Source: Methyloceanibacter methanicus
GTDB lineage: Bacteria; Pseudomonadota; Alphaproteobacteria; Rhizobiales; Methyloligellaceae
NCBI RefSeq assembly: GCF_001723285.1
Contig: NZ_LPWG01000013.1
Location: forward strand, 248,001-312,000
DNA length: 64,000 nt
Direction of reading: 5' to 3'
This document shows, one piece after another, positions 8,931 through 16,994 of the stretch. A model generated the notes under the pieces. That model saw only the letters and a program-made list of their open reading frames with translations. It searched no databases and had not been told where the DNA came from. Made by a program: the position numbers and the translations under genes. How positions within the stretch are numbered: position 1 is the stretch's first letter; every line of letters begins with the position of its first letter.

Positions 8931-8978
8931 CCATCGTTCTCCCGATGGCTATCCACGGCTCCATCCGAATGGAGCCGT
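8931..8978 (-). ncRNA. two adjacent hairpins upstream of the RT module
   Basis: On the minus strand a perfect 10-bp stem with a 4-base loop (8955-8978, arms ACGGCTCCAT and ATGGAGCCGT) is followed by a perfect 6-bp stem (8931-8948, arms CCATCG and CGATGG). The second stem's 3' arm overlaps the GG of the Shine-Dalgarno of the 49-aa ORF. It is either a structured 5' UTR that controls translation or part of an RT-associated non-coding RNA. No poly-U follows, so it is not an ordinary terminator. Confidence 0.45.
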
Positions 8979-9174
8979 CAACTGAGAGCGCAGCCATGGG
9001 ATCATTCAATCCCTAGGTGCTCTAAAGGCATGCTCGTCCAAGCTAAACTATTGCATGGTCAAACAGCCAAGCCGTGGGTCATCGCCACCGGGTTAAGCCG
9101 AAATGATCACACACAGACCACTCCGTTTTCAAGCCGAACGAATCTCGAATTCTCTAGAAGGGGATTTCATCATC

Positions 9175-9385
9175 TGACCTGAGCCCCATAAACTCGTCCA
9201 TAGGAAGGTAGAGTCCGTCGATAGCAGGAGACGGACGAATGAGGCGTTCAAGGTTTACGGAAGAGCAGATCATTGAAGTTTTGAGGGAGCAGGAGGCCGG
9301 CCTGGCGACCACCGATGTTTGCCGCAAGTACGGGACAGCCCCGCAAACCGTCGTTCCGATGGATCCAGGGCCGGTCATGCACTAG
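9175..9385 (+). mobile_element. IS3-family insertion sequence remnant (left end)
   Basis: The sequence from TGACCTGAGCCCC resembles an IS3-family terminal repeat and leads into the start of an OrfA gene. Only about 210 bases remain; OrfB and the right end are missing. The remnant separates the RT module from the SPARTA operon. Confidence 0.65.
9239..9385 (+). pseudogene. truncated IS3 transposase OrfA
   Basis: A 48-residue frame starts MRRSRFTEEQIIEVLREQEA, the standard OrfA helix-turn-helix opening of IS3-family elements, and goes on to VCRKYG. After about residue 33 it leaves the family sequence (the expected TFYKW is absent) and stops at 9385. It has no catalytic part and cannot move itself. 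Confidence 0.8.
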
Positions 9386-9411
9386 CAATCGAAATGGACC
9401 GCTCAAGCGGG

Positions 9412-9443
9412 GCTGGTCAGATTATATGCTGGTCAGATTATAT
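9412..9443. repeat. perfect 16-bp tandem duplication at the end of the pAgo gene
   Basis: GCTGGTCAGATTATAT occurs twice head to tail (9412-9427 and 9428-9443). The second copy covers the Argonaute stop codon (9438-9440). It may be slippage or a scar of the adjoining IS event. Confidence 0.75.
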
Positions 9444-11027
9444 ATAGAACTTAAACGGCAATTTCGGACTCCCATCTTTCTGGGGGGCGGCGACCAGTAT
9501 GTCACCCACGGCATTTGCAAAGCGTATTGTCACTGGCAGTCCGTCGTTGAAAAGGCAGCTATTGAAATTGATCTTTGTGAGGCTCATGACGTCACTGAGC
9601 ACGGTTTGCAGCTCGCACTCGCCCCAGTGGACGTCTACAAAGACTGGGTTCGGGGTTTCCGGGCCGAGGTAAGTGTCTAGCCGGGGGACGTATCCAGACG
9701 TCCACAGGAAGGCTGCATGTTCGCTTAAGGGTAGCGACGTGCCGCGAATGACGGGGTAATTGCCCCATCGGAACAACTTGATCTCATTCTTTGAAGGCCT
9801 GATCTGGACGCAGACGAGTTTCGTTTCTGGCGGCGCGGCCTCGCTGAAGCCTTCCCACTCTTCCTTTGAGAAGCGGGAGCGACCGTGAAGAAATAGCTCC
9901 TTCGGAGGGGCTCCGTGTTTTTCTTCATATTCGCTCAGGACCATGGTGATGAGGTCCTTAGCGGCGGAGCGTGTGAGGTGGAACTCCTTCCGTGAGGGTG
10001 TGCGCCAGGGCCCCAACGCACCGCGAAAAACAACGCCGTCACCAGAAGCGAGAAACATCTGAGCGGCGCAGCAGGCGTTGGTGTCGTTCGCGAACGCGTC
10101 CGTTTGCTTAAACACCAGGCCTACGTAACAGACGCCGGGACGAACATTGGCTAAACGCCACGGCTGACCGCCTGCCTTGTAGTACGCGGTGGTGCAGAGC
10201 TTCCAAGCGATGGTGGCGGGATCCTCGACCGGTCGGAGCGGGAAGCCGCGATCATTCTTGAAGTCATCAGGGGCAATAGTGGTTTCGCGAATAAGCTGCG
10301 TAACAATTCGGTGTTCAAGCAAGCGAGCCTTCAGCTGTCGGCGAAAGTCCTGGCCATAATGATATACCTCCGCTTCCTCACTCTCCTCGGGAAAGAGAGG
10401 GGGTTCGGTTTGCAATCTCAAGGCGCGCTTTCTTGTGAGGGTTACGCTGCCGCTAGTTTGTTCCGCTTTAGGCACGGTCTGGTTTGGCCTGCCAAGGCGG
10501 TAGACAAACTCGGGGACCACGACGAACCACAATTTCGGTGCGCTTTCCTCTCGATCAGCGTGGGCGACGAGTTTTGTGACGAATAGGTCGACGGTTCTTT
10601 TGATTCCCTCTGCTCGGTTCCTGATGTGGATTGTGGCATCCAGATAAGCTTCGTCCAATTGGATTTGTGCTGCGGGATGAATCGGCCAAGCGGTGTCGAA
10701 AGCGGCCTCAAATCCCGGGAAAGTGATGTGGTGGAGGGCGTCGGGATTGAGTCTGGGTGTGTAACGGGGAATGGCCAAGCTAACTCGTTTAGCCCACCGG
10801 GAAAAACGCTCCAGCCCGGCGCTGGTGCCGATTACGCCGTAGTCCATAGACGTGGGGGAGCCGGGCTCCTTCAATGGTCCGTAAAGGTAGAGACCGTCAC
10901 GTGGATGCTCGGCGCATTGGCCGTGAGCAAATTCCAATAGAGGTTCCGGAACAAAATCGAGCCGACGCGTCCAGGCAGATGGTTTGGGGCGTTCTGCGCG
11001 TGCTTTTCGGGTCTTATTTTTCATCAT
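9438..11027 (-). CDS. short prokaryotic Argonaute (SPARTA pAgo, MID-PIWI)
   Basis: The 529-residue protein matches short pAgo proteins of SPARTA throughout: AHGQ near the N-terminus, DGLYLYGPL, FPGFEAAF, KARLLEH, then YYKAGGQPW and RPGVCYVGLV, NACCAAQMF, LFLHGRSRF and the C-terminal TIRFANAVGDIL with terminal FKFYI. It has MID and PIWI domains but no PAZ, and the PIWI is of the kind lacking the DEDX slicer residues. It binds a guide RNA and, on target DNA, activates the partner TIR NADase. ATGATG at 11027/11024 overlaps the TIR-APAZ stop by 14 bases. Tandem Met codons leave the exact start open. Confidence 0.93.
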   Translation of the reverse strand: MMKNKTRKARAERPKPSAWTRRLDFVPEPLLEFAHGQCAEHPRDGLYLYGPLKEPGSPTSMDYGVIGTSAGLERFSRWAKRVSLAIPRYTPRLNPDALHHITFPGFEAAFDTAWPIHPAAQIQLDEAYLDATIHIRNRAEGIKRTVDLFVTKLVAHADREESAPKLWFVVVPEFVYRLGRPNQTVPKAEQTSGSVTLTRKRALRLQTEPPLFPEESEEAEVYHYGQDFRRQLKARLLEHRIVTQLIRETTIAPDDFKNDRGFPLRPVEDPATIAWKLCTTAYYKAGGQPWRLANVRPGVCYVGLVFKQTDAFANDTNACCAAQMFLASGDGVVFRGALGPWRTPSRKEFHLTRSAAKDLITMVLSEYEEKHGAPPKELFLHGRSRFSKEEWEGFSEAAPPETKLVCVQIRPSKNEIKLFRWGNYPVIRGTSLPLSEHAAFLWTSGYVPRLDTYLGPETPNPVFVDVHWGECELQTVLSDVMSLTKINFNSCLFNDGLPVTIRFANAVGDILVAAPQKDGSPKLPFKFYI

Positions 11028-12454
11028 CCGGGCTTTCGTCGTCCGGTTCGCTGCGGAACACCGGATCATCTTCTTCGAGATGGGTTTGATCGGCGGTGTC
11101 ATTGGCAGAGGTGATGCTAGCCGGCACCTGCATCGTTATTGGCATTGCGCCAAGACGCAGAGTGCGATTCTCCCCAAGGGGAATCTCAATTTGAGTCTTC
11201 CCGTCTGAGAGCCAAAAGAGAAACGAAAGCACGAGGTCTCGCCAGCGATCATTTCGCCAGCTCTTTGGTACTGAGCGCCGAAGGGAGTGCATCTTCGCGG
11301 CACTGGTGATTGGTTCGCGGCCATTGTCTGAGAAAATCAGACGAGGAGTGAGCTGGATGTAGGGTTCGTCACCAAGGCGTACGTATGGGCTTACGCCGTA
11401 ATGCCAGTGAATCTTCTTGCCACCACCTCGGGTGATTTGGCCGGCAAGATTGCGGCGGCCTTTCCACCCGTTGTTCCAGTCAAAGGTGATGGGTTGTGTG
11501 CCAGGGGCAATGCCAGAGTGAACCCAGAAGGCTAGTGAATGACCAGAGTAGCTATAGGTTGCCAGGCCCTTCTGTTGAAGCAATTTCTCAAAGGCTGTGC
11601 GGATGAGAACGGAGACCACGTTCTTGGCCTCGCGAGACTGGATATTGAAGTCGTGGAACCCACGTTCGAGAAAATCATCAAGGGGAATTTCATGGGTAAG
11701 ACGTGGCGTGGCCGCTCCTGGAGTGCCGGCGTAGTCTTTGGTGCCGCCAAAACCAAAGAAGCCTCTCGCATAGGGATAATGAGAGACCGTAAAGTTTCGC
11801 GTTGAGGCAGCTATCTGCTCTTCGGAGGCGGACCCCAAGAAGGAGAAGTATCGCACCGTTATCGGAAGCTGCACTATGGGAAGCCAGCTAGACACAAGCA
11901 CTTCTGGTGTCGAATCAAGCATTGCAGTTTTACTGCTTTGCGCGGCCAACCAGCGGGCCATGCTCTCTGCGTTAAGGCCGTCGGTTTTGAAAAGGCCGCC
12001 AATTGTATCGAGTGTGTCCAGAAGTTCGGCTAGACCGCTGCCCCAGCCGTCTCTGAAGTCGATCCACTGATGTTGGACTGCTAGAAAGGGCGCTTCAAAT
12101 GGCTCAAGCCGAAGCGGGATAATGAAGCTGTCATCGCCGAGCTTCTTGGCGGTTTCGCTCGCGATCTGAATCTCATTTCTACGCCCTGCTTCTTGACGCC
12201 TTGGCAGGTCGCGACGAGGAGCATCTTCCGAGACTTGGTGCGAAGTGCTTGCTCCAGATCCGCGCCCAATCGTCACCACCTTTCAAGCTCAATACGTCTG
12301 CCCAAACATCGTAACCAGCCGCACTAAGACGTGCGCCGATCCAGAGGGCAAAGTCCTTGTCCTCAGCTGCATGACTAATGAACAAGCCGCCTGGTACGAC
12401 TCCATCATCTGAGGGGTGTTGGGTCTTAACAGCACGGCGGGCAGCCAAACTCAT
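11014..12454 (-). pseudogene. TIR-APAZ effector of SPARTA, two frameshifts in this sequence
   Basis: The N-terminus shows a TIR domain (LFISHAAEDKDFALWIGARL, GYDVWADVL). The frame shifts near 12266 to give ADLEQALRTKSRKMLLVAT and again near 12180 to give RNEIQIASETAKKL and DDSFIIPLRL. The Glu of RNEI aligns with the TIR catalytic Glu. The APAZ part follows uninterrupted to 11014, with an acidic tail. Both shifts fit one missing base each; repaired, the protein is about 480 residues, normal for SPARTA. TIR would hydrolyse NAD(P)+ when the Argonaute detects a target. Start ATG overlaps the R-M stop (ATGA). It is probably intact in the cell if the shifts are sequencing errors. Confidence 0.88.
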
Positions 12455-15400
12455 GTCTCTTCCACCAACTGAATTTCATCTTCGGAAAGTTGGTATAATT
12501 CGTACGCCGTTTCGTTGAGAGAGCGCTCACGTGAGTCGATTGCGGTCTCAACTTCGGAAAGCTCAGCCTGTAGCCCCTCAAGCTGGTCCACCAGAGCGAT
12601 GTTGTTAGTCGTGGCTAGCGATAGCAGTCTGCGTATGAACTCATTAGGCTTGAGCTTTTCCGTGATGCTTACGGAGCGGGCGACGCGTTTCCAAGACAGT
12701 ATTGCTTGGCGGCCTTCCTCCTCAGACACGAAGATGCCATCGATCGCAGGTGTCCCATCGATTCTTACGACTAGTTCGCCCTCTACGAATTCTGGCTGTA
12801 TTGAACCACCAATTCGCATCGATGATTGGAGATCCTCGAACCTCTCTTCGAGGAGTTGAGCGAACTTCTCCTTCCCCCATGCAGTTTTCTGGCGAGCTGA
12901 GAGTGCGCAAGGGGCTTGGGCTTTCCAGTATTTGGCATCACGCAGCGAGGGCCACAGCCAGCTCGGCGGCCTAACGTCCTCCTCGCATTTGGAGAAGCGG
13001 CGCTCCATCAACTCAATTATGTCCCGGCGGCGGGAGTACAGGTCGGTGAGTTCCTGAGCATGTTCTGCTACTGCCCGACATTGGTCAACGTCTGCTTTTG
13101 GGATGTGCAGCGGTGCAATGAATTGCCTGTTAGCCTCGAAGTAGCCGCCGCCTTTCGGCTTCGCAATCCGTTGGAAAACCCAATCGGCTACACGAGAGTT
13201 AAGAATCCCCAGGAGATACCAGAAATCGTTAGGGTCGGCAGGGATTATCCCATTGACGCGGACGTTGTTGACGTAGAACTGTCCATCGTGGTCTGGGCAC
13301 ACCGCCATGTTCCGGACGGTCTGTGCCACAATGAGTTTTGTGGTCTCTTGCTTGTCGATGTTCTGATTACGTCCAAAGCGATACCAGATGTCGTCGTCAA
13401 ACGCGCCGTTCTCTCGGGTGCGCAGTTGCTTCTCATATGAGCGGAGGTGCTTCCATGCGTTAGGGAAGGATGATGCCAGCTCGTTCCTCGACAGCAATCG
13501 CACGCTGCCTGCTTTGACCTCATACGGAAAGAGTATGTAGGTCTCCGTTTGGGGAAGCTCGTATCTGTTGGCTTCTTCGCCTGAAACGAGGGGATGCATA
13601 ATTGCATCCTCGATTTGGATTTCAACAGGGGCTGGCTTGCGAGAGTCACTGTCCTTCTTTTTGGGATGGTGCAAATAGCGCCCGGGCCCCACGCGGTCGA
13701 GGTGGTAGACATAGTCTGCGCTTGTTTGGATACCGACAAATATCTCTCTTGTTACGTCGGTGTGGTCGAGCCGTCGATGGATGGCGTCAAGCTTGTTTAG
13801 TAGAGCACGTTCATGCCGCGGAACGAAAATCCAGGGGTCTCTCTGTGGCAGCTCTTCATAAGCTACATACCAGTTGGGATCATCCCAATCGGGCGTCTTT
13901 GCGATCTCGCCATCAGGTGCGAGCACGAAGCGCACGCGGTCATGAGCCCCCTTCGAATAGAACTGTAGCGCCGTATAGGTGATAGCCTCCTCGAAGATCT
14001 GGTAGGAGCCAAAGTCAATCCAGCGGTCGAGATAGCGTCCCTTGTGTAGGTAACTGCGCAGTCCTTCTCCATACTCGTTGTAGCGCCATAAGCTCGGGGC
14101 AATGTACCCAAGGCTGCCGTGCGCATTGAGCAGGGTGATTCCTTTTTCGATGAATGGCAGGAACAGGTCGAAGTTGCCGGTTTGAGTGCTGTGGTACAGA
14201 GGCAGCCCGGGCGCGGTCTCTGCTTTGACAAGAAACTCAGCCATCTCCGGATACACTTTTCGGAAGTGCTGAAGTTTCACATAGGGTGGATTTCCGACAA
14301 CGCAGTCAAATCCGGGGCCATTTGCTTGCGAGCCGCCGAACACATTCGGGAATTCCGTGCCCCAATCGAAGGCATTGACGGTCTCTTGCTTCTCCTGCCC
14401 CCAACTAAGGAGATCCTCGCGCCAGGAATAGAACTCCGGCCCAACAAGGCTATTGCCACACTTGATGTTGCTGTCGAGGTTTGAAAGAGGCTGGTCGGAT
14501 TTAGCAGTGTGGAGCCAAAGCGCGAGCTGAGCGATCTCTACCGAGGCCGGATTGATATCGACGCCGTATATGTTCTTCGAAAGGATGCTGCGGATTTCGT
14601 CGTCTGGTTTGAACTCAAAGAGACTGGCTCCCTTCCCACCGGTGATGCGCGCTAGTTCATTGATGACGCGGCGGCGCTCACGAAGCAAAAACTCCAATGT
14701 GTGGATGAGAAATGCACCGGAGCCACAGGCGGGGTCGCAAACCGTGAATCTGTCGAGTTCATCACGGAATTTGTGGACACCCTCAACATGTCTCGTAAAT
14801 GCGGCGCTTCTCTTCGAGGGTGAGAGGGCGATCTGCTTGGCTACGAGCTTGTCGTCACCTTCTATCTCAACATCCCATCCGCATTCGGCGCGAAGTTGGT
14901 CGAGGCGAGGCGTGAGTGTTTCACGAACGATGTGTTCGACTATTGATTCGGGGGTATAATAGACTCCCGTCCGTTTGCGCTGAGTGACCTTGGTAAGCGA
15001 TGGTCGGCCCTCGGCCTCAGCCTCTAGAACTTCAAGCTCGGTGATGGACTGCTCGAAGATGCGGCCGAGAGTATAAAGCGTGATGGCGTAACCAGAATTC
15101 CCCGCCGCCCCAAAGTTGTAATTCCCCGAGAGGTATAAAAGCGTGTCCGGTGAGCCGACCAGCGTCTCCTCGTTCTCGCCTTGCATTGGAGCGCAGAAAG
15201 CCTTGTTTGGGACAGTCAGGTTCTCAAGTGCCGGATCGTCTGCAAAGAGTCCGCCGTTAAAGCGATTTATGGGCTTGGACAGGAACGTCTTGCCTTCGTT
15301 CATCGCGTGGAAAAGTTCTTTAAGTTTGTTCCATGCGTCGAGGCCCTCTGGGTCAAAGCTTACCATACGGCTTAGCTCGGCGAGGTAGTCACGAAGTGCA

Positions 15401-16332
15401 TTTGGGGGGAAGCTCAACGCCTCACCCATGTCTTCGCAAAACAAGACGAAGATGCAGCGATCAATCAGCTTCTGCGCGAGGCGGACGAGGCGGCCCTTGG
15501 TGCCCGAGAAGCTGGGATTGGCCTCTGTGATGATTGTGATGAGGCGTTCCCGATAAGCGCGATATTCTCGATAAAAGGCGTTCTCGATTTCCTTTTCTTG
15601 AACCCACTGCTTATGAAGCAACTGCAGGAGCGGTGATCGCCCGGCCTCTGTTAGGAGGGACTTCTGGCTCAGCAGGGTCAGAAACAGAAAGCGTTGGAAA
15701 GAAGCTGCTTCCGAATTATCCAGTAGGGAGATGACGTCGTCTCCCGTTTTGGCCGCGATGGTAAATTTCTGATACTGCGCAGGCATATTGTTCCGCCAGT
15801 AGAGGCGGAACTCGTTCATATCAGTGACAATGCCCCATGTGGGTTGAACGGCCTCATTGCCAAAGAGTGGCTTAGAGGCTTCCCTCAGATAATCCGTGCA
15901 CTGCTTAACGGGCGAGCGCGTATTGCCTTTGCGCTTTTGGGGCGCGTCGAGGTTTGAGCGAACGTCTTTAAATTCGCAAAGTACCTGCGGTGTGGCAGGC
16001 ACTTTCGGACGATCAAAGAAGCCCAGAGCGACGTCGGCTTCACCAGTGCCTCCGGTCGCGCCGGCACCCGCTACAGGGAATTTTGGATGGCATGTGTAAC
16101 CCTGACCATCTCCTGTCTTGCCGCTTTGCGTATAGCCCCAGCTTTCCTCGAAGAAGACGTTTAGGAACGCCGCTTCAGCCTGGGTTTCAGTTTGAAAGGC
16201 TTTGTCGCGCCACTTGGTGAGGCGCACAATGAGCGCATTCTCTGTGTCGGAGCCGGAGAACTCAGCGAAGTCTTTAGCGAAGACAGACCAGAGAAAATCG
16301 TCGGATAGCAGTGGCTGGTAGGTCTTAGTCAT
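12451..16332 (-). CDS. type IIG-like restriction-modification protein (nuclease plus N6-adenine methylase)
   Basis: At 1293 residues this is a single-chain Eco57I-like enzyme. An N-terminal PD-(D/E)xK nuclease is suggested by D100 (GEADVALGFF) and E120-x-K122 (VLCEFKD). Motif I DPACGSG lies near residue 530 and motif IV NPPY near residue 680, as in gamma-class N6-adenine methylases. The C-terminal part should hold the DNA-recognition domain, ending in a helical region. The ATG at 16332 is chosen because it overlaps the stop of an upstream leader ORF; ten codons more would be possible from 16362. It is first in the operon with TIR-APAZ and pAgo. Confidence 0.88.
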   Translation of the reverse strand: MTKTYQPLLSDDFLWSVFAKDFAEFSGSDTENALIVRLTKWRDKAFQTETQAEAAFLNVFFEESWGYTQSGKTGDGQGYTCHPKFPVAGAGATGGTGEADVALGFFDRPKVPATPQVLCEFKDVRSNLDAPQKRKGNTRSPVKQCTDYLREASKPLFGNEAVQPTWGIVTDMNEFRLYWRNNMPAQYQKFTIAAKTGDDVISLLDNSEAASFQRFLFLTLLSQKSLLTEAGRSPLLQLLHKQWVQEKEIENAFYREYRAYRERLITIITEANPSFSGTKGRLVRLAQKLIDRCIFVLFCEDMGEALSFPPNALRDYLAELSRMVSFDPEGLDAWNKLKELFHAMNEGKTFLSKPINRFNGGLFADDPALENLTVPNKAFCAPMQGENEETLVGSPDTLLYLSGNYNFGAAGNSGYAITLYTLGRIFEQSITELEVLEAEAEGRPSLTKVTQRKRTGVYYTPESIVEHIVRETLTPRLDQLRAECGWDVEIEGDDKLVAKQIALSPSKRSAAFTRHVEGVHKFRDELDRFTVCDPACGSGAFLIHTLEFLLRERRRVINELARITGGKGASLFEFKPDDEIRSILSKNIYGVDINPASVEIAQLALWLHTAKSDQPLSNLDSNIKCGNSLVGPEFYSWREDLLSWGQEKQETVNAFDWGTEFPNVFGGSQANGPGFDCVVGNPPYVKLQHFRKVYPEMAEFLVKAETAPGLPLYHSTQTGNFDLFLPFIEKGITLLNAHGSLGYIAPSLWRYNEYGEGLRSYLHKGRYLDRWIDFGSYQIFEEAITYTALQFYSKGAHDRVRFVLAPDGEIAKTPDWDDPNWYVAYEELPQRDPWIFVPRHERALLNKLDAIHRRLDHTDVTREIFVGIQTSADYVYHLDRVGPGRYLHHPKKKDSDSRKPAPVEIQIEDAIMHPLVSGEEANRYELPQTETYILFPYEVKAGSVRLLSRNELASSFPNAWKHLRSYEKQLRTRENGAFDDDIWYRFGRNQNIDKQETTKLIVAQTVRNMAVCPDHDGQFYVNNVRVNGIIPADPNDFWYLLGILNSRVADWVFQRIAKPKGGGYFEANRQFIAPLHIPKADVDQCRAVAEHAQELTDLYSRRRDIIELMERRFSKCEEDVRPPSWLWPSLRDAKYWKAQAPCALSARQKTAWGKEKFAQLLEERFEDLQSSMRIGGSIQPEFVEGELVVRIDGTPAIDGIFVSEEEGRQAILSWKRVARSVSITEKLKPNEFIRRLLSLATTNNIALVDQLEGLQAELSEVETAIDSRERSLNETAYELYQLSEDEIQLVEET

Positions 16333-16439
16333 GGTTTGCGAAGTCGCGCCCGATGAAGCCATAGAGCTGCTGAATTATTAGTCTGTGGTATGGGTTGTTC
16401 GTGCGCGCGGATCAGCCTGATAACTTCACCCGTTCTCAT
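16329..16439 (-). CDS. 36-codon leader ORF of the R-M/SPARTA operon
   Basis: ATG 16439 follows a strong purine tract (GGGGGGAGG) at ideal spacing. The frame starts MRTGEVIRLIRAHEQ and ends at TGA 16331-16329, overlapping the R-M start codon as ATGA. The R-M start itself has no good Shine-Dalgarno, so its translation likely depends on ribosomes ending this ORF. Whether the peptide itself works is unknown. Confidence 0.55.
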   Translation of the reverse strand: MRTGEVIRLIRAHEQPIPQTNNSAALWLHRARLRKP

Positions 16440-16483
16440 CGTGCCTCCCCCCAAGATCTTTTCTAATTCTACTATGAGGTGCT

Positions 16484-16507
16484 ATCTATAATAAAACAAG
16501 TATAGAT
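16484..16507. promoter_or_regulatory. inverted repeat upstream of R-M/SPARTA operon, possible operator
   Basis: ATCTATA and TATAGAT form a perfect 7-bp inverted repeat with a 10-bp AT-rich spacer, about 45-68 bases upstream of the leader ORF start. That is where promoter elements are expected, so a dimeric repressor could bind here. No regulator gene is in the island. Confidence 0.4.
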
Positions 16508-16867
16508 TGCGGGTGGTCCATATCGTCGATCTGGATCTGGCAGGAGAAATCTTCGCGTCTCATAGGCGAACCTTGCCATTGCGCGTTGGGAGCCGTTCGC
16601 AGGATACAGCTATTTAACGGTCGTCGATCCCCATCTAGCCTTTGGATGACTAGGAACGGTGCGTGGTCGTCACCCTAACGTCAATGTGGAAAGCGGTTTA
16701 GAACGCTTGGCCGGTCAAGCAGTGGTGCGAGTCGACGGGCTCGAAACTCGAACCTTCGTTGAGCGAGGTCGTGATAGTGATGCTTCGGATGGTTCAGCAA
16801 GACGATTCCTTGTGGCTGGGTACATGTCCCTGGCTCCAATCGCAAGAGCACCACAGCGGAGTTTCAG

Positions 16868-16887
16868 TGGTAGCTATTTGGTAGCTA
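16868..16887. repeat. right arm-type site with two GGTAGCTA boxes
   Basis: TGGTAGCTATTTGGTAGCTA differs at one base from the left-end copy at 7672-7691 and has the same orientation. It lies 60 bp inside the right attachment repeat. Pairing of such boxes at both ends supports integrase arm sites. Confidence 0.5.
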
Positions 16888-16946
16888 TGGACCCCAAATG
16901 TCTTGGTTCGATAAATGAGAAAAACCGTCTAACTTATTGATTTTGT

Positions 16947-16994
16947 TGGTGCCGGCTGCAGGAGTCGAACCCGCGACCTACTGATTACAAATCA
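16947..16994 (-). repeat. right attachment site within tRNA-Thr
   Basis: This 48-bp direct repeat is identical to 7490-7537. Here it is part of the intact tRNA-Thr gene (its 3' end plus three bases beyond). Confidence 0.92.

Larger units (their letters stand above)
16440..16946. other. 507-base island region without a supported gene
   Basis: It holds the operon's purine-rich leader, the 16484-16507 inverted repeat and, near its right end, the 16868-16887 repeat. An open plus-strand frame (16659-16940) has no good start or recognisable content, so I do not call it. Confidence 0.5.
7490..16994. mobile_element. genomic island in tRNA-Thr carrying SPARTA, type IIG R-M and reverse transcriptase
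   Basis: A 48-bp sequence ending the tRNA-Thr(TGT) gene is present perfectly at 7490-7537 and 16947-16994, bracketing 9.5 kb whose genes are all defence-like. Base composition is visibly lower in GC than the flanking ribosomal and envelope genes. The intact tRNA lies at the right end; the left copy is only its 3' portion. This is the classic outcome of site-specific integration by a tyrosine recombinase. No integrase gene is visible inside, so the island is either non-autonomous or has lost it. Confidence 0.88.

Noticed and set aside
8804-9016. 70-codon plus-strand frame over the RT leader
   Set aside because: It is antisense to the 49-aa ORF and hairpins and has no ribosome site or family match.
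16659-16940. 93-codon frame near the right island end, possible integrase remnant
   Set aside because: No tyrosine-recombinase motif (no R..HxxR..Y pattern) and no good start signal.
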